Positions 1 to 8,310 of a DNA stretch of 10,189 nucleotides are shown in pieces. The stretch lies in NCBI GenBank assembly GCA_964499865.1, contig CAZCPY010000112.1:1-10189 (forward strand), in the 5' to 3' direction. Under the pieces are notes generated by a model. That model was not told the DNA's origin. It saw only the letters and a list, made by a program, of their open reading frames with translations, and searched no databases. Each line of letters starts with the position of its first letter. The first letter of the stretch is position 1. The stretch comes from JANOGU01 sp964499865 (GTDB taxonomy: Bacteria > Pseudomonadota > Alphaproteobacteria > Rhodobacterales > Rhodobacteraceae). The translations under genes were made by a program, and so were the position numbers.

Positions 1-869
1 TAGTCGGCGACCTGGAAGATCGGCGCCTCCTCGTCCTTGTTGATGGCGACGATGACCTTGCTGTCCTTCATCCCCGCCAGGTGCTGGATCGCACCGCTGA
101 TGCCGACGGCGACATAGAGGTTCGGCGCCACCACCTTGCCGGTCTGCCCGACCTGCCAGTCGTTCGGCGCATAGCCCGAATCGACCGCCGCGCGGGATGC
201 ACCCACGGCGGCGCCAAGCTTGTCGGCCAGCTTTTCGATGATGTCGAAGGCGTCCTTCGACCCCACGCCGCGCCCGCCCGAGACCACGACCTTGGCCGAG
301 GTCAGCTCCGGCCGGTCCGAGGCCGCCACGCGGTCCTCGACCCAGGTCGCGACCAGCGCCGCCGGGCCGCTGATCGCCGCGACCGGGGCCGACCCGCCGG
401 TGGCGACGGCGGTGAAGGCCGCGGTGCGGACGGTGAAGACCTTGGTGGCGTCCGACGACCGCACTGTCTGGATCGCGTTGCCCGCATAGATCGGGCGTTC
501 GAAGGTGTCGGCGTCGATCACGGCGGTGACGTCCGTCAGCACCATCACGTCCAGAAGCGCCGCGACCCGCGGCATCACGTTCTTGCAGAAGGCCGTCGCC
601 GCGCCGCAGATGTGGCTGTAGCCCGGCGCCAGATGCGCGATCAGCGCCGCGGTCGGTTCGGCCATGCCGTGGCAATAGGCGTGGTCGCCCGCGAACAGCA
701 CCTTGGCCACGCCGTGCAGCGTCGCCGCCTCGGCCGCTGCCGCGTCGCCGCCCTGGCCGGCCACCAGCACATGCACCTCGCCCAGCGAGGCCACCGCGGC
801 CAGCGTCTTGGCCACCTGGTCGGTCGCCAGCTGCCCTTCGTTCACGTCCGCCAGAAGAAGAACGGCCAT
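1..869 (-). CDS. etfA: Electron transfer flavoprotein alpha subunit, C-terminus cut by window edge
   Basis: FAD-binding large subunit of ETF, the soluble heterodimer that accepts electrons from acyl-CoA and other flavin dehydrogenases and passes them to ETF:quinone oxidoreductase. Read from the reverse strand, the protein starts MAVLLLADVNEG and shows the family's C-terminal FAD domain: SGGRGVGSK at about residues 197-205, GASRAAVDSGY at 223-233, QVGQTGKVVAP at 239-249, and GISGAIQHLAGM at 256-267, followed by INKDEEAPIFQVAD. About 289 codons are visible; family members are about 308 residues, so only the last 20 or so are missing, beyond the left edge. The ATG follows the etfB stop by a single base, so the two are surely co-transcribed and probably translationally coupled. 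The frame is intact and all FAD motifs are present. Identification is by recalled family sequence (very close to human and Paracoccus ETF alpha). Confidence 0.97.
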   Translation of the reverse strand, partial: MAVLLLADVNEGQLATDQVAKTLAAVASLGEVHVLVAGQGGDAAAAEAATLHGVAKVLFAGDHAYCHGMAEPTAALIAHLAPGYSHICGAATAFCKNVMPRVAALLDVMVLTDVTAVIDADTFERPIYAGNAIQTVRSSDATKVFTVRTAAFTAVATGGSAPVAAISGPAALVATWVEDRVAASDRPELTSAKVVVSGGRGVGSKDAFDIIEKLADKLGAAVGASRAAVDSGYAPNDWQVGQTGKVVAPNLYVAVGISGAIQHLAGMKDSKVIVAINKDEEAPIFQVAD

Positions 870-870
870 C

Positions 871-1632
871 TCAGATCACCCCCGCTTCGTCTTTCAGCCT
901 GGCGATGAGCTCGTCGACCGAGCCCACCCTGACCCCGGCCTTGCGGCCCGCGGGTTCCACCGTCCTGACCACCGCCAGCCGCGGCGTCACGTCGACGCCA
1001 TAGTCGGCGGGCGTCCTGGCGGCGAGCGGCTTGGTCTTGGCCTTCATGATGTTGGGGAGTGACGCATAGCGCGGCTCGTTCAGCCGCAGGTCGACCGAGA
1101 TCACCGCGGGCAGCGGCACGGCGACCGTCTGCAACCCGCCGTCGACCTCGCGCGTCACGGTCGCCTTGCCGTCCGCCGCCACGATTTCCGAGGCAAAGGT
1201 CGCCTGGCCCCAGCCCAGCAGCGCCGCCAGCATCTGGCCGGTGGCGTTCATGTCGTTGTCGATGGCCTGCTTGCCGGTCAGGATCAGGCCGGGGCCTTCT
1301 TCCCTGGCGACCGCCGCCAGCAGTTTCGCGACCGCCAGCGGCTCGATGTCCTGGTGCACGTCCGTTGCGGCCTCGATCAGGATCGCGCGGTCGGCGCCCA
1401 TGGCAAGCGCGGTGCGCAGGGTTTCCTGGTTCTGCCGGACGCCGATCGAGACGACGACGACCTCGGTCGCCACGCCCTTTTCCCTGAGGCGGATCGCCTC
1501 TTCCACGGCGATTTCGTCAAACGGGTTCATGCTCATCTTGACGTTCTGCAGGTCGACGCCCGACCCGTCCGCCTTGACCCGCACCTTGACGTTGTAGTCG
1601 ATCACCCGCTTGACCGGGACCAGAACCTTCAT
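871..1632 (-). CDS. etfB: Electron transfer flavoprotein beta subunit
   Basis: Small AMP-binding subunit of ETF, partner of the adjacent EtfA; it also carries the loop that docks on dehydrogenases. The start MKVLVPVKRVIDYNVKVR is that of alphaproteobacterial EtfB. Visible motifs: DNDMNATGQM (126-134 region, AMP site), the ETF-beta signature around TREVDGGLQTVAVPLPAV (160-177), and the recognition loop PRYASLPNIMKAK (187-199) with the docking leucine at 192. Length is 253 residues, usual for the family. An in-frame ATG three codons upstream (1641) would add MAA, but a GGGG lies directly against it, whereas the same GGGG sits 9 bases before the chosen ATG; homologues also begin at MKVL. It is the first gene of the etfBA pair, with 110 bp separating it from the adenosyltransferase upstream. 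I see no convincing promoter in that gap. Confidence 0.96.
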   Translation of the reverse strand: MKVLVPVKRVIDYNVKVRVKADGSGVDLQNVKMSMNPFDEIAVEEAIRLREKGVATEVVVVSIGVRQNQETLRTALAMGADRAILIEAATDVHQDIEPLAVAKLLAAVAREEGPGLILTGKQAIDNDMNATGQMLAALLGWGQATFASEIVAADGKATVTREVDGGLQTVAVPLPAVISVDLRLNEPRYASLPNIMKAKTKPLAARTPADYGVDVTPRLAVVRTVEPAGRKAGVRVGSVDELIARLKDEAGVI

Positions 1633-1711
1633 CGCCGCCATCCCCGCAACAATCTGTCGCGCGCGTCATACCGCAGGCGCCCGGGCCGCGACAGACCAAA
1701 TGCGACCGCCG

Positions 1712-1729
1712 GCGGCGTCAGGACGCCGC
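1712..1729 (-). terminator. GC hairpin after the adenosyltransferase gene
   Basis: An 8-bp perfect inverted repeat (gcggcgtc / gacgccgc with only two bases between, so about 7 bp plus a 4-base loop when folded) begins 14 bases after the adenosyltransferase stop, in the gap before etfB. There is no run of T after it on the minus strand, so it may be a Rho-aided terminator, a processing or stability stem, or chance in GC-rich DNA. Confidence 0.35.
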
Positions 1730-1742
1730 GTCCCGGGCGGGG

Positions 1743-2321
1743 CTAGCGTGTCAGCCCGGGCACCCAGAGCACGTCGGCGCGCCCGTCGTCATTGGCGATG
1801 CGGCCGGCCACGAAGAACCAGTCCGACAGGCGGTTGAGATACTTCACCGCCTCGGGGTTCACGTCCTCCATCGTCGCCAGTTCCACCACCAGCCGCTCCG
1901 CCCGGCGGCAGACGGTGCGGCAGAGGTGCAGGTGGGCGGCCAGCGCCGATCCGCCGGGCAGGATGAAGGACCGCAGCGGCTTCAGCCGCGCGGGGTCGTT
2001 CCAGGCGTCGATCTCGGCCTCCAGCCGCGCGACCTGGCTCTCGATCATGCGCAAGGGCGTGTAGGACAGTCCGGCATCCAGGTGCCGGTCGGGCGTGCAG
2101 AGGTCGGCGCCCAGGTCGAACAGGTCGTTCGACACCCGCGCCAGGGCCGCGTCGATGTCATCCGCCGCATGCAGGCGGGCAAGGCCGATGGTCGCGTTGG
2201 TCTCGTCCACCGTGCCATAGGCCTGCACGCGCAGGGAATGCTTGGCCACCCGCGCGCCGTTGCCGAGCGCGGTTTCGCCCGCGTCCCCGGTCTTGGTGTA
2301 GATCTTCGACAGGACGACCAC
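1743..2321 (-). CDS. ATP:cob(I)alamin adenosyltransferase, PduO type
   Basis: Transfers the 5'-deoxyadenosyl group of ATP to cob(I)alamin, giving adenosylcobalamin for B12-dependent mutases. From the chosen start the protein has 192 residues: the N-terminal ATP loop TKTGDAGETALGNG (10-22), the AYGTVDETNA motif (34-43), LPGGS (121-125), RTVCRRAER (135-143) and LNRLSDWFFVAGR (162-174), all in the PduO/MMAB order. The start chosen is GTG at 2321 (MVVLSKIYTKTG). It lies four bases after the stop of the upstream HIG1 gene and is preceded by GGGGG eight bases away. An in-frame ATG at 2360 would overlap the HIG1 gene by 35 bases and add a 13-residue leader with no family counterpart. The gene sits in an operon with the HIG1 protein and upstream of etfBA. 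Family assignment is secure. I leave the symbol blank because cobO, pduO, mmaB and atr are all used. Confidence 0.93.
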   Translation of the reverse strand: MVVLSKIYTKTGDAGETALGNGARVAKHSLRVQAYGTVDETNATIGLARLHAADDIDAALARVSNDLFDLGADLCTPDRHLDAGLSYTPLRMIESQVARLEAEIDAWNDPARLKPLRSFILPGGSALAAHLHLCRTVCRRAERLVVELATMEDVNPEAVKYLNRLSDWFFVAGRIANDDGRADVLWVPGLTR

Positions 2322-2325
2322 GGCC

Positions 2326-2532
2326 TCAGCCCCCGCGCTTGTAGAAGGTGACGAGCACAAGGATCAGGATCACCGCCACGAACTGCCCGATGATGCGCAT
2401 CCGCATGATCCGGTTGGCGTGCTTGCGGTTGAACTCGCCGCCCCTGGCAAAGCCGCCGATGCCCACGAGAAGGATGCCCAGCACGACAAGGCAGGCAAGG
2501 GCTGCGACGATGAACAGCGGGTCGTTGGCCAT
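2326..2532 (-). CDS. HIG1-domain small two-helix membrane protein
   Basis: This 68-residue protein has two membrane helices (about 6-27 and 47-64) joined by a basic loop. The loop and second-helix entry, GGEFNRKHANRIMRMRIIGQ (residues 31-50), match the HIG1 (hypoxia-induced gene 1) domain pattern. Mitochondrial HIG1 proteins associate with respiratory complexes, mainly cytochrome c oxidase; the role of the bacterial ones is not well defined, so a respiratory link is inference. A strong ribosome-binding site GGAGG (2538-2542) lies five bases before the ATG. It is the first gene of a unit with the adenosyltransferase, whose GTG follows its stop by four bases. Small proteins of this kind are often annotated 'twin transmembrane protein' in Rhodobacteraceae. 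The charged C-terminus YKRGG suggests both ends face the cytoplasm by the positive-inside rule. Confidence 0.85.
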   Translation of the reverse strand: MANDPLFIVAALACLVVLGILLVGIGGFARGGEFNRKHANRIMRMRIIGQFVAVILILVLVTFYKRGG

Positions 2533-2554
2533 GGCGTCCTCCGGGCTGGAGCTT

Positions 2555-2583
2555 AGTGTAGGGGGCGGGCGGCGGAAGGCCAG
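2555..2583 (-). promoter_or_regulatory. Weak candidate promoter for the HIG1-adenosyltransferase unit
   Basis: On the minus strand a TACACT hexamer (2555-2560, 4 of 6 against TATAAT) stands 17 bases after a poor -35 candidate, CTGGCC (2578-2583). Transcription would begin near 2549, leaving a leader of about 17 bases that holds the GGAGG ribosome-binding site. The 51-bp gap between this gene and the dehydrogenase leaves little other room. The -35 match is only 3 of 6. Confidence 0.3.
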
Positions 2584-3405
2584 TCAGGCCCGCCGCAAAA
2601 CCCCGTCGAGCCAGCGCGTCGGCAGCAGGCGGCGCGCGAGGTTCATCGCATGGGTGGGGGTGGTGACGTAGTAGCGGGGCGCGGGCCGGGGGTCTTCCAG
2701 CGCGCGGACCAGCTTGGCGGTCACGGCGGAACAGGGCAGCTCGAAGCGGTCGGGCTTATCGGCGGGCTTGTAGAGCCGGTCGAGCAGGCGCCCGTATTCC
2801 GCCGCCCGGGCCGAGCCCTTCCAGTCGATCCAGCGTTCGAAATGCGGGATCGCGTTTTCCCGGATGCGGGTGGCGATGGGGCCGGGCTCGATCAGGATCA
2901 CCGCGATGCCGGTGCCCGCCATCTCGATCCGCAGCACGTCCGTCAGCCCCTCCATGGCGAACTTGGTCGCCACATAGGCGCCGCGCCATTTCAGGCCGAC
3001 GAAGCCCAGCACCGAGGAGCAGTTGACGATGCGCCCCGCGCCGGCCGCCCGCATCATCGGGATCACCTGCCGCGTCAGGTCGTGATAGCCGAAAAGGTTG
3101 GTCTCGAAGATCGCCCGCAGGGCACCGCGCGGCAGGTCCTCGACGGCGCCGGGACAGGCGAAGGCGCCGTTGTTGAACAGCGCGTCAAGGCCCCCGGCGC
3201 GCGCCTTCACTTCGGCCACGGCGGCGCTGATGCTGGCCTCGTCGGCATAGTCGAGGGGGAAGCTTTCCAGCCCTTCGCCTGTCAGGCGGTCGCAGTCGGC
3301 GGGCTTGCGGCAGGTCGCGAAGACGCGCCAGCCGCGCGCCTTCAGGCCGCGGGCCGCGTCAAGGCCGATGCCGGAGGAGCAGCCGGTGATCAGGATCGTC
3401 TTCAT
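2584..3405 (-). CDS. Short-chain dehydrogenase/reductase (classical SDR), substrate unknown
   Basis: An NAD(P)-dependent oxidoreductase of 273 residues with a full classical SDR set: the Rossmann glycine motif TGCSSGIG (7-14), NNGA (78-81, in place of the common NNAG), the catalytic-tetrad asparagine N103 (in ETNLFGYHDLTR), S131 in CSSVLG, and Y144-x3-K148 (YVATK). The EPGPI motif follows at about 173-177. The arginine at 33, just after the second strand (TCRKP), suggests NADP(H) rather than NAD(H), but this is inference. The C-terminal half, with APRYYVTTPTHAMNLARRLLP, resembles the broad family annotated as SDR or retinol/steroid-dehydrogenase-like; no substrate can be read from the sequence. 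The ATG has no good ribosome-binding site. The gene lies 55 bp downstream of the SH3-protein gene on the same strand and may be read with it. All catalytic residues are present, so it should be active. Confidence 0.93.
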   Translation of the reverse strand: MKTILITGCSSGIGLDAARGLKARGWRVFATCRKPADCDRLTGEGLESFPLDYADEASISAAVAEVKARAGGLDALFNNGAFACPGAVEDLPRGALRAIFETNLFGYHDLTRQVIPMMRAAGAGRIVNCSSVLGFVGLKWRGAYVATKFAMEGLTDVLRIEMAGTGIAVILIEPGPIATRIRENAIPHFERWIDWKGSARAAEYGRLLDRLYKPADKPDRFELPCSAVTAKLVRALEDPRPAPRYYVTTPTHAMNLARRLLPTRWLDGVLRRA

Positions 3406-3440
3406 GGACTGCGGGATAGGCCGCCCGGGCAGCCGCGTCT

Positions 3441-3470
3441 ACCCGTCAGTTGGCCACCCGTCAGTTGGCC
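3441..3470. repeat. Perfect 15-bp tandem duplication over a stop codon
   Basis: The unit acccgtcagttggcc occurs twice with no gap (3441-3455 and 3456-3470). On the minus strand it contains the last codons and the TGA stop of the SH3-protein gene, so the mRNA has the ending Ala-Asn-stop twice in the same frame, 15 bases apart. It looks like a recent slippage duplication. It leaves the protein unchanged and places a second in-frame stop behind the first. Confidence 0.9.
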
Positions 3471-3922
3471 GGATCGCTGTCGGTCAGCAGGCGTGCGGCG
3501 ACATAGCCCTCGCCGCCATCGCCCTCCAGCCGCACGCGCAGCCAGCCGTCGGGCGCCTCGGCCACCACGGTCACCGCCTCGTCGCGGGTCAGCCGGCCGA
3601 GCACAGCGGTATCGGCCGACGGCCCGTCGCGCAGGTTGGCCGCGGTCGCGCGCACCCACATCAACCGCGGCGCAGGGTCGGCAGGCGCGGCTTCGGCCAC
3701 CGCAGCACCCTCGGGCACCGGGGTTTCGGGCGTGAAGGATGCCAGCTTGACCGGACCGGCCACCGGCGCAACCGGAACCGGCGCGGGGGCCGCGACCGGC
3801 ATGGCCACGGGCGGCGGCGGGTCGTAGGCGCCGGCCAGGCCCATGCGCAGGTCTTCCCCGCGCCCGCCAAGCAAGAGCGCGACGTAAAGTCCAGCCCCCA
3901 GAAGCAGCAGATACCGCAGCAT
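3461..3922 (-). CDS. Membrane-anchored protein with C-terminal bacterial SH3 domain
   Basis: A 153-residue protein with one N-terminal hydrophobic segment (MLRYLLLLGAGLYVALLLGG, 1-20), a proline/alanine-rich linker (about 34-86, including PPPPVAMPVAAPAPVPVAPV) and a C-terminal SH3b domain (about 88-147). The SH3b landmarks are WVRATAANLRDGPSADTAVLGRL, then DGWLRVRL and GYVAARLL. SH3b domains usually bind cell-wall peptides or other ligands in the periplasm, so an inner-membrane anchor with a periplasmic SH3b domain is the likely arrangement; the precise role is unknown. The start at 3922 is chosen because it puts the hydrophobic segment at the N-terminus; an AGGA touches the ATG. A further in-frame ATG at 3970 would add 16 polar residues in front of the anchor, and the frame stays open to 4099 over the parC start, which is probably not translated. 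The gene is divergent from parC. Confidence 0.82.
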   Translation of the reverse strand: MLRYLLLLGAGLYVALLLGGRGEDLRMGLAGAYDPPPPVAMPVAAPAPVPVAPVAGPVKLASFTPETPVPEGAAVAEAAPADPAPRLMWVRATAANLRDGPSADTAVLGRLTRDEAVTVVAEAPDGWLRVRLEGDGGEGYVAARLLTDSDPAN

Positions 3923-4067
3923 TCCTGTCACCGACTCATCACGCGCGCCCCGCCGGCTGTTGACTAGCATCTTTCCACCGGAGCAACGGGGAAAAACCTG
4001 CCCCCCGCGCCACCGCGTTGCAGGGGATGTCCCAGCCCCCTTGCCGCCGCCGCTGGCGCCCGGATAG

Positions 4068-6374
<2,307 letters not shown>

Positions 6375-6388
6375 TCAGGCGGGAGGGA

Positions 6389-6437
6389 CGGCGGGCTCGA
6401 CCCCACCCCGAAGAGGGGCGGGGGTGCTCGCCCGCCG
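6389..6437 (+). terminator. Long GC stem-loop just after parC
   Basis: Beginning 15 bases past the parC stop, cggcgggc (6389-6396) pairs with gcccgccg (6430-6437). After an internal loop, ACCCC (6400-6404) pairs with GGGGT (6421-6425); after a small mismatch, CCCC (6406-6409) pairs with GGGG (6415-6418) around the loop gaaga. In all this gives about 17 base pairs with two internal loops. There is no T run after it, so it is a likely but non-classical terminator or 3'-end stabiliser for parC. Confidence 0.55.
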
Positions 6438-6532
6438 TGGCTGCCGCGGTCCGTATTGCCCGGCCGCGGAGGGGAGCTCGTTCGCGGGCTCTCTCGGACC
6501 GATGGCGTTCGCCCGCTCACCCCGGCATCGCC

Positions 6533-6603
6533 ACCCCCAGGATATTTGGGATCGGAAGATGAACCGGCCGGGTCATCTTCCGATCTCAAATATCCTCGGG
6601 GGT
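6533..6603. repeat. About 30-bp near-perfect inverted repeat
   Basis: The core arms are 6540-6562 and 6573-6595 (23 bp each, 22 matching; the single mismatch, G6549 against T6586, would be a G-U pair in RNA). The pairing extends outward by A6539-T6596, then past one bulged base (C6597) by ACCCCC (6533-6538) with GGGGGT (6598-6603). The loop is ten bases, accggccggg, and itself contains the palindrome ccggccgg. The arms include A/T-rich ggatattt and ggaagatga segments, unlike the surrounding GC-rich DNA. The dyad could work as a terminator in both directions or be a REP-like element. I recall similar 'ggatattt...gaagatga' intergenic sequences in Rhodobacteraceae, but could not check. Confidence 0.85.
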
Positions 6604-6624
6604 CCGGGGGCAGACAGCCCCCGG
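6604..6624. terminator. Perfect 8-bp GC hairpin abutting the long inverted repeat
   Basis: ccgggggc (6604-6611) and gcccccgg (6617-6624) pair perfectly around the loop agaca. It starts on the base after the outer arm of the 30-bp inverted repeat, so the two form a tandem pair of stems. There is no T run on either strand. It is probably part of the same terminator or repeat module. Confidence 0.5.
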
Positions 6625-6733
6625 GGCCGGGGAAGAGCGCGACCGGGCCGGACGGGTGCCACGCCAGCGCGCCCCGCATGGGGCGCAAGACGGCCATCGG
6701 GCGCCACGCCGCGGGCTCGGGCGCGAGGGGGTC

Positions 6734-6757
6734 CAAGGGGGCGCTTGCGCCCCCTTG
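6734..6757 (-). terminator. Strong GC hairpin downstream of the P450 gene
   Basis: caagggggcg (6734-6743) pairs perfectly with cgcccccttg (6748-6757) around the loop cttg, giving a 10-bp stem. On the minus strand it lies about 57 bases after the P450 stop. No T run follows on that strand. It is a candidate terminator for the P450 transcript, working with the small stem at 6768-6780. Confidence 0.5.
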
Positions 6758-6767
6758 CTTCCCCCAA

Positions 6768-6780
6768 GCGGCGAAGCCGC
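6768..6780 (-). terminator. Small GNA-loop hairpin near the P450 end
   Basis: gcggc (6768-6772) and gccgc (6776-6780) pair around gaa, a 5-bp stem about 33 bases past the P450 stop on the minus strand. It is short and could be chance in GC-rich DNA; its value is as part of the paired hairpins with 6734-6757. Confidence 0.3.
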
Positions 6781-6813
6781 GCGGGAGTGCTCCTTCGGGG
6801 CGGGGCGATGCTC

Positions 6814-8187
6814 TCAGGCCTGCTCCACCATCAGCCAGACGCCGCCCTCGGGGCGCAGGGTCAGGATCATCACGGGCCTCGGCTCCTTCCCCGGCACCGC
6901 GGTGAAGCGGAAGCGGGACAGCAGGGTTGCGAGGATGATCACCGCCTCCTGCAGGGCGAAGTTCTGGCCGATGCAGATGCGCGGGCCGTCGCCGAAGGGC
7001 AGGTAGGCGAAGCGGTCGATGGCCTTCGGGTCAAGGAACCGGTCGGGGTCGAAGCGGTCGGGGTCGGGCCAGAGCGCGTGGTGGCGGTGCAGCGCGTAGA
7101 TCGGCAGGATGACGGTGTCGCCCTTCAGCACCTCGCGGCCCATCAGCTCGTCATCGGCCATCGCCGTGCGCGACAGGAAGGCCGCGGGCGGATACATCCG
7201 CAGCGCCTCGTCCACGATGCGCCGCACCAGCGGCAGCGCCGCCAGGTCCCCCGCCTGCGCCGCCCGCCCGCCCAGGACCGCCTGCGCCTCGGCCCGGGCG
7301 GCGGCCTGCACCTCGGGGGCAAAGCCCATCAGGTACAGCGACCATGCGAGCGTCAGCGCCGTGGTCTCGTGGCCTGCCACGATGAAGGTCAGAAGGTTGT
7401 CGCGCAACTCTGCCGTCGTCATCCGGCGGCCCGACTTCGGGTCCTCGCCTGCCATCAGCAGGTCCAGCAGGTCCGGCACCGGCCGTGCGCCCTGCGACCG
7501 GCGACGGTCGATCGCGCCGTCGGCCATCCGCTTCATGTCGCGCATCGCCGCCCCTGCCAGCAGCCGCCCCGGTCGCGGCACCCAGGGCGGCGCGCCGAGG
7601 ATGTCGAGCACCGAGACCTTTGCGGTCGAGGCGATGTAGCTTTCGATCGCCCGGTGCACGCCTTCGCGGTCGAAGGCGCCCTCGCCGTCGCCCGAAAAGG
7701 TGACGTCGGCGATCACCTCGAAGGTCGTCGTCACCATCTCGTCGAACAGGTCCACCGCCCGCCCGCCGGCCGCCGCCAGCCGGTCGCAGCAGCGGTCGGC
7801 CGCCGCCGTCATCACCGGGGCCAGCGCCGCCACATGGCGGTGGCTGAAGACGGGTGCCGCGGTGCGGCGCTGCCACATCCATTCCGCGCCTTCGGCGACG
7901 AACAGGCTGTCGCCGATGGCGGGTTCCAGGATCAGCTTGGTGACCACCGACTTGGGGTAGCTTTCCACGTTCTCGCGCAGGATGCTGCGCAGCGCCTCGG
8001 GCGCCATCACCATGTGCCACCGCTTGCCGGTGCGTCCCGAGATCATCGGCATCCGCGTGGCGATCTCGGGGATCAGTTCCAGCACGTTGCGGCGGCCCGC
8101 GCGCAGCGATCCCCAGACGCCGAGCGGCGTGCTCGTCAGCGGCACGCGGGCGGGAACTTCGGGGGCGATGGGGCCTTGGTGGGTCAT
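6814..8187 (-). CDS. Cytochrome P450 monooxygenase, substrate unknown
   Basis: A haem-thiolate monooxygenase of 457 residues, within the usual bacterial range. All signature elements are present: the C-helix W103-x3-R107 in EWMWQRRTAAPVFSHRH, the I-helix oxygen-activating motif AGHETT (271-276), the K-helix E327-A-L-R330, the HRHHALWPDPDRFDPDRF region (367-384), and the haem loop FGDGPRICIG (398-407) with ligand C405. The sequence is soluble-looking with no membrane anchor. The HRH..LWPDP..F.P.RF stretch recalls the CYP102/CYP4-like fatty-acid hydroxylase side of the superfamily, which is a weak hint at best. The start is ATG 8187 with AGAGG six bases upstream. The frame stays open to 9963 across the divergent lipoprotein and tuf genes, but that extension is antisense shadow. 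No ferredoxin or ferredoxin reductase lies nearby, so it must use partners encoded elsewhere. Confidence 0.95.
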   Translation of the reverse strand: MTHQGPIAPEVPARVPLTSTPLGVWGSLRAGRRNVLELIPEIATRMPMISGRTGKRWHMVMAPEALRSILRENVESYPKSVVTKLILEPAIGDSLFVAEGAEWMWQRRTAAPVFSHRHVAALAPVMTAAADRCCDRLAAAGGRAVDLFDEMVTTTFEVIADVTFSGDGEGAFDREGVHRAIESYIASTAKVSVLDILGAPPWVPRPGRLLAGAAMRDMKRMADGAIDRRRSQGARPVPDLLDLLMAGEDPKSGRRMTTAELRDNLLTFIVAGHETTALTLAWSLYLMGFAPEVQAAARAEAQAVLGGRAAQAGDLAALPLVRRIVDEALRMYPPAAFLSRTAMADDELMGREVLKGDTVILPIYALHRHHALWPDPDRFDPDRFLDPKAIDRFAYLPFGDGPRICIGQNFALQEAVIILATLLSRFRFTAVPGKEPRPVMILTLRPEGGVWLMVEQA

Positions 8188-8210
8188 GGCTTGCCTCTGG
8201 CGATGGCGGA

Positions 8211-8238
8211 ACGATAGCCCGCGCCGTCCGCGCGGCAA
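8211..8238 (-). promoter_or_regulatory. Candidate sigma-70-type promoter of the P450 gene
   Basis: On the minus strand TTGCCG (8233-8238, 4 of 6 to consensus) and TATCGT (8211-8216, 4 of 6) are separated by 16 bases. Transcription would start near 8205, giving an 18-base leader that contains the AGAGG ribosome-binding site. Its -35 box lies only 12 bases from the -35 box of the opposite candidate promoter at 8251. Confidence 0.42.
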
Positions 8239-8250
8239 TGCGGCAGGACG

Positions 8251-8279
8251 TTGCGCGGCGGGGGCTGTGCCGCTATGGG
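8251..8279 (+). promoter_or_regulatory. Candidate promoter of the lipoprotein gene
   Basis: TTGCGC (8251-8256) and TATGGG (8274-8279) are 17 bases apart, each 3 of 6 to consensus. The start would fall near 8286, about 25 bases before the ATG at 8311, with the GGGGGAG ribosome-binding site in between. It is weak by score but correctly spaced and placed. Confidence 0.35.
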
Positions 8280-8310
8280 ACTTCCATACCCCGGGGGGAG
8301 TGCCACACCG

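Larger units (their letters stand above)
6375..6813. other. 439-bp convergent intergenic region rich in stem-loops
   Basis: This gap between the ends of parC (plus) and the P450 gene (minus) has no credible gene: open frames across it run on from neighbouring shadow frames and lack ribosome-binding sites. It holds at least five inverted repeats (6389-6437, 6533-6603, 6604-6624, 6734-6757, 6768-6780), listed separately. Between them are GC-rich linkers in which I recognise nothing. The arrangement suggests two-way transcription termination and possibly a family of repeated intergenic palindromes. Confidence 0.8.

Noticed and set aside
81..908. 275-codon plus-strand open frame across the etfA/etfB junction.
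   Set aside because: It lies opposite two convincing minus-strand genes and has shadow-type composition with no motif.
1642..1742. Possible etfBA promoter in the gap upstream of etfB.
   Set aside because: No -35/-10 pair with acceptable spacing: the best boxes, TTGGTC and TATGAC, are 23 bases apart.
2322..2360. ATG start of the adenosyltransferase at 2360.
   Set aside because: It overlaps the HIG1 gene and adds a leader without family counterpart; the GTG at 2321 gives the standard N-terminus.
6484..6516. gcgggc / gcccgc pairing across a 21-base loop in the parC-P450 gap.
   Set aside because: Six base pairs with a long loop are expected by chance in sequence this GC-rich.
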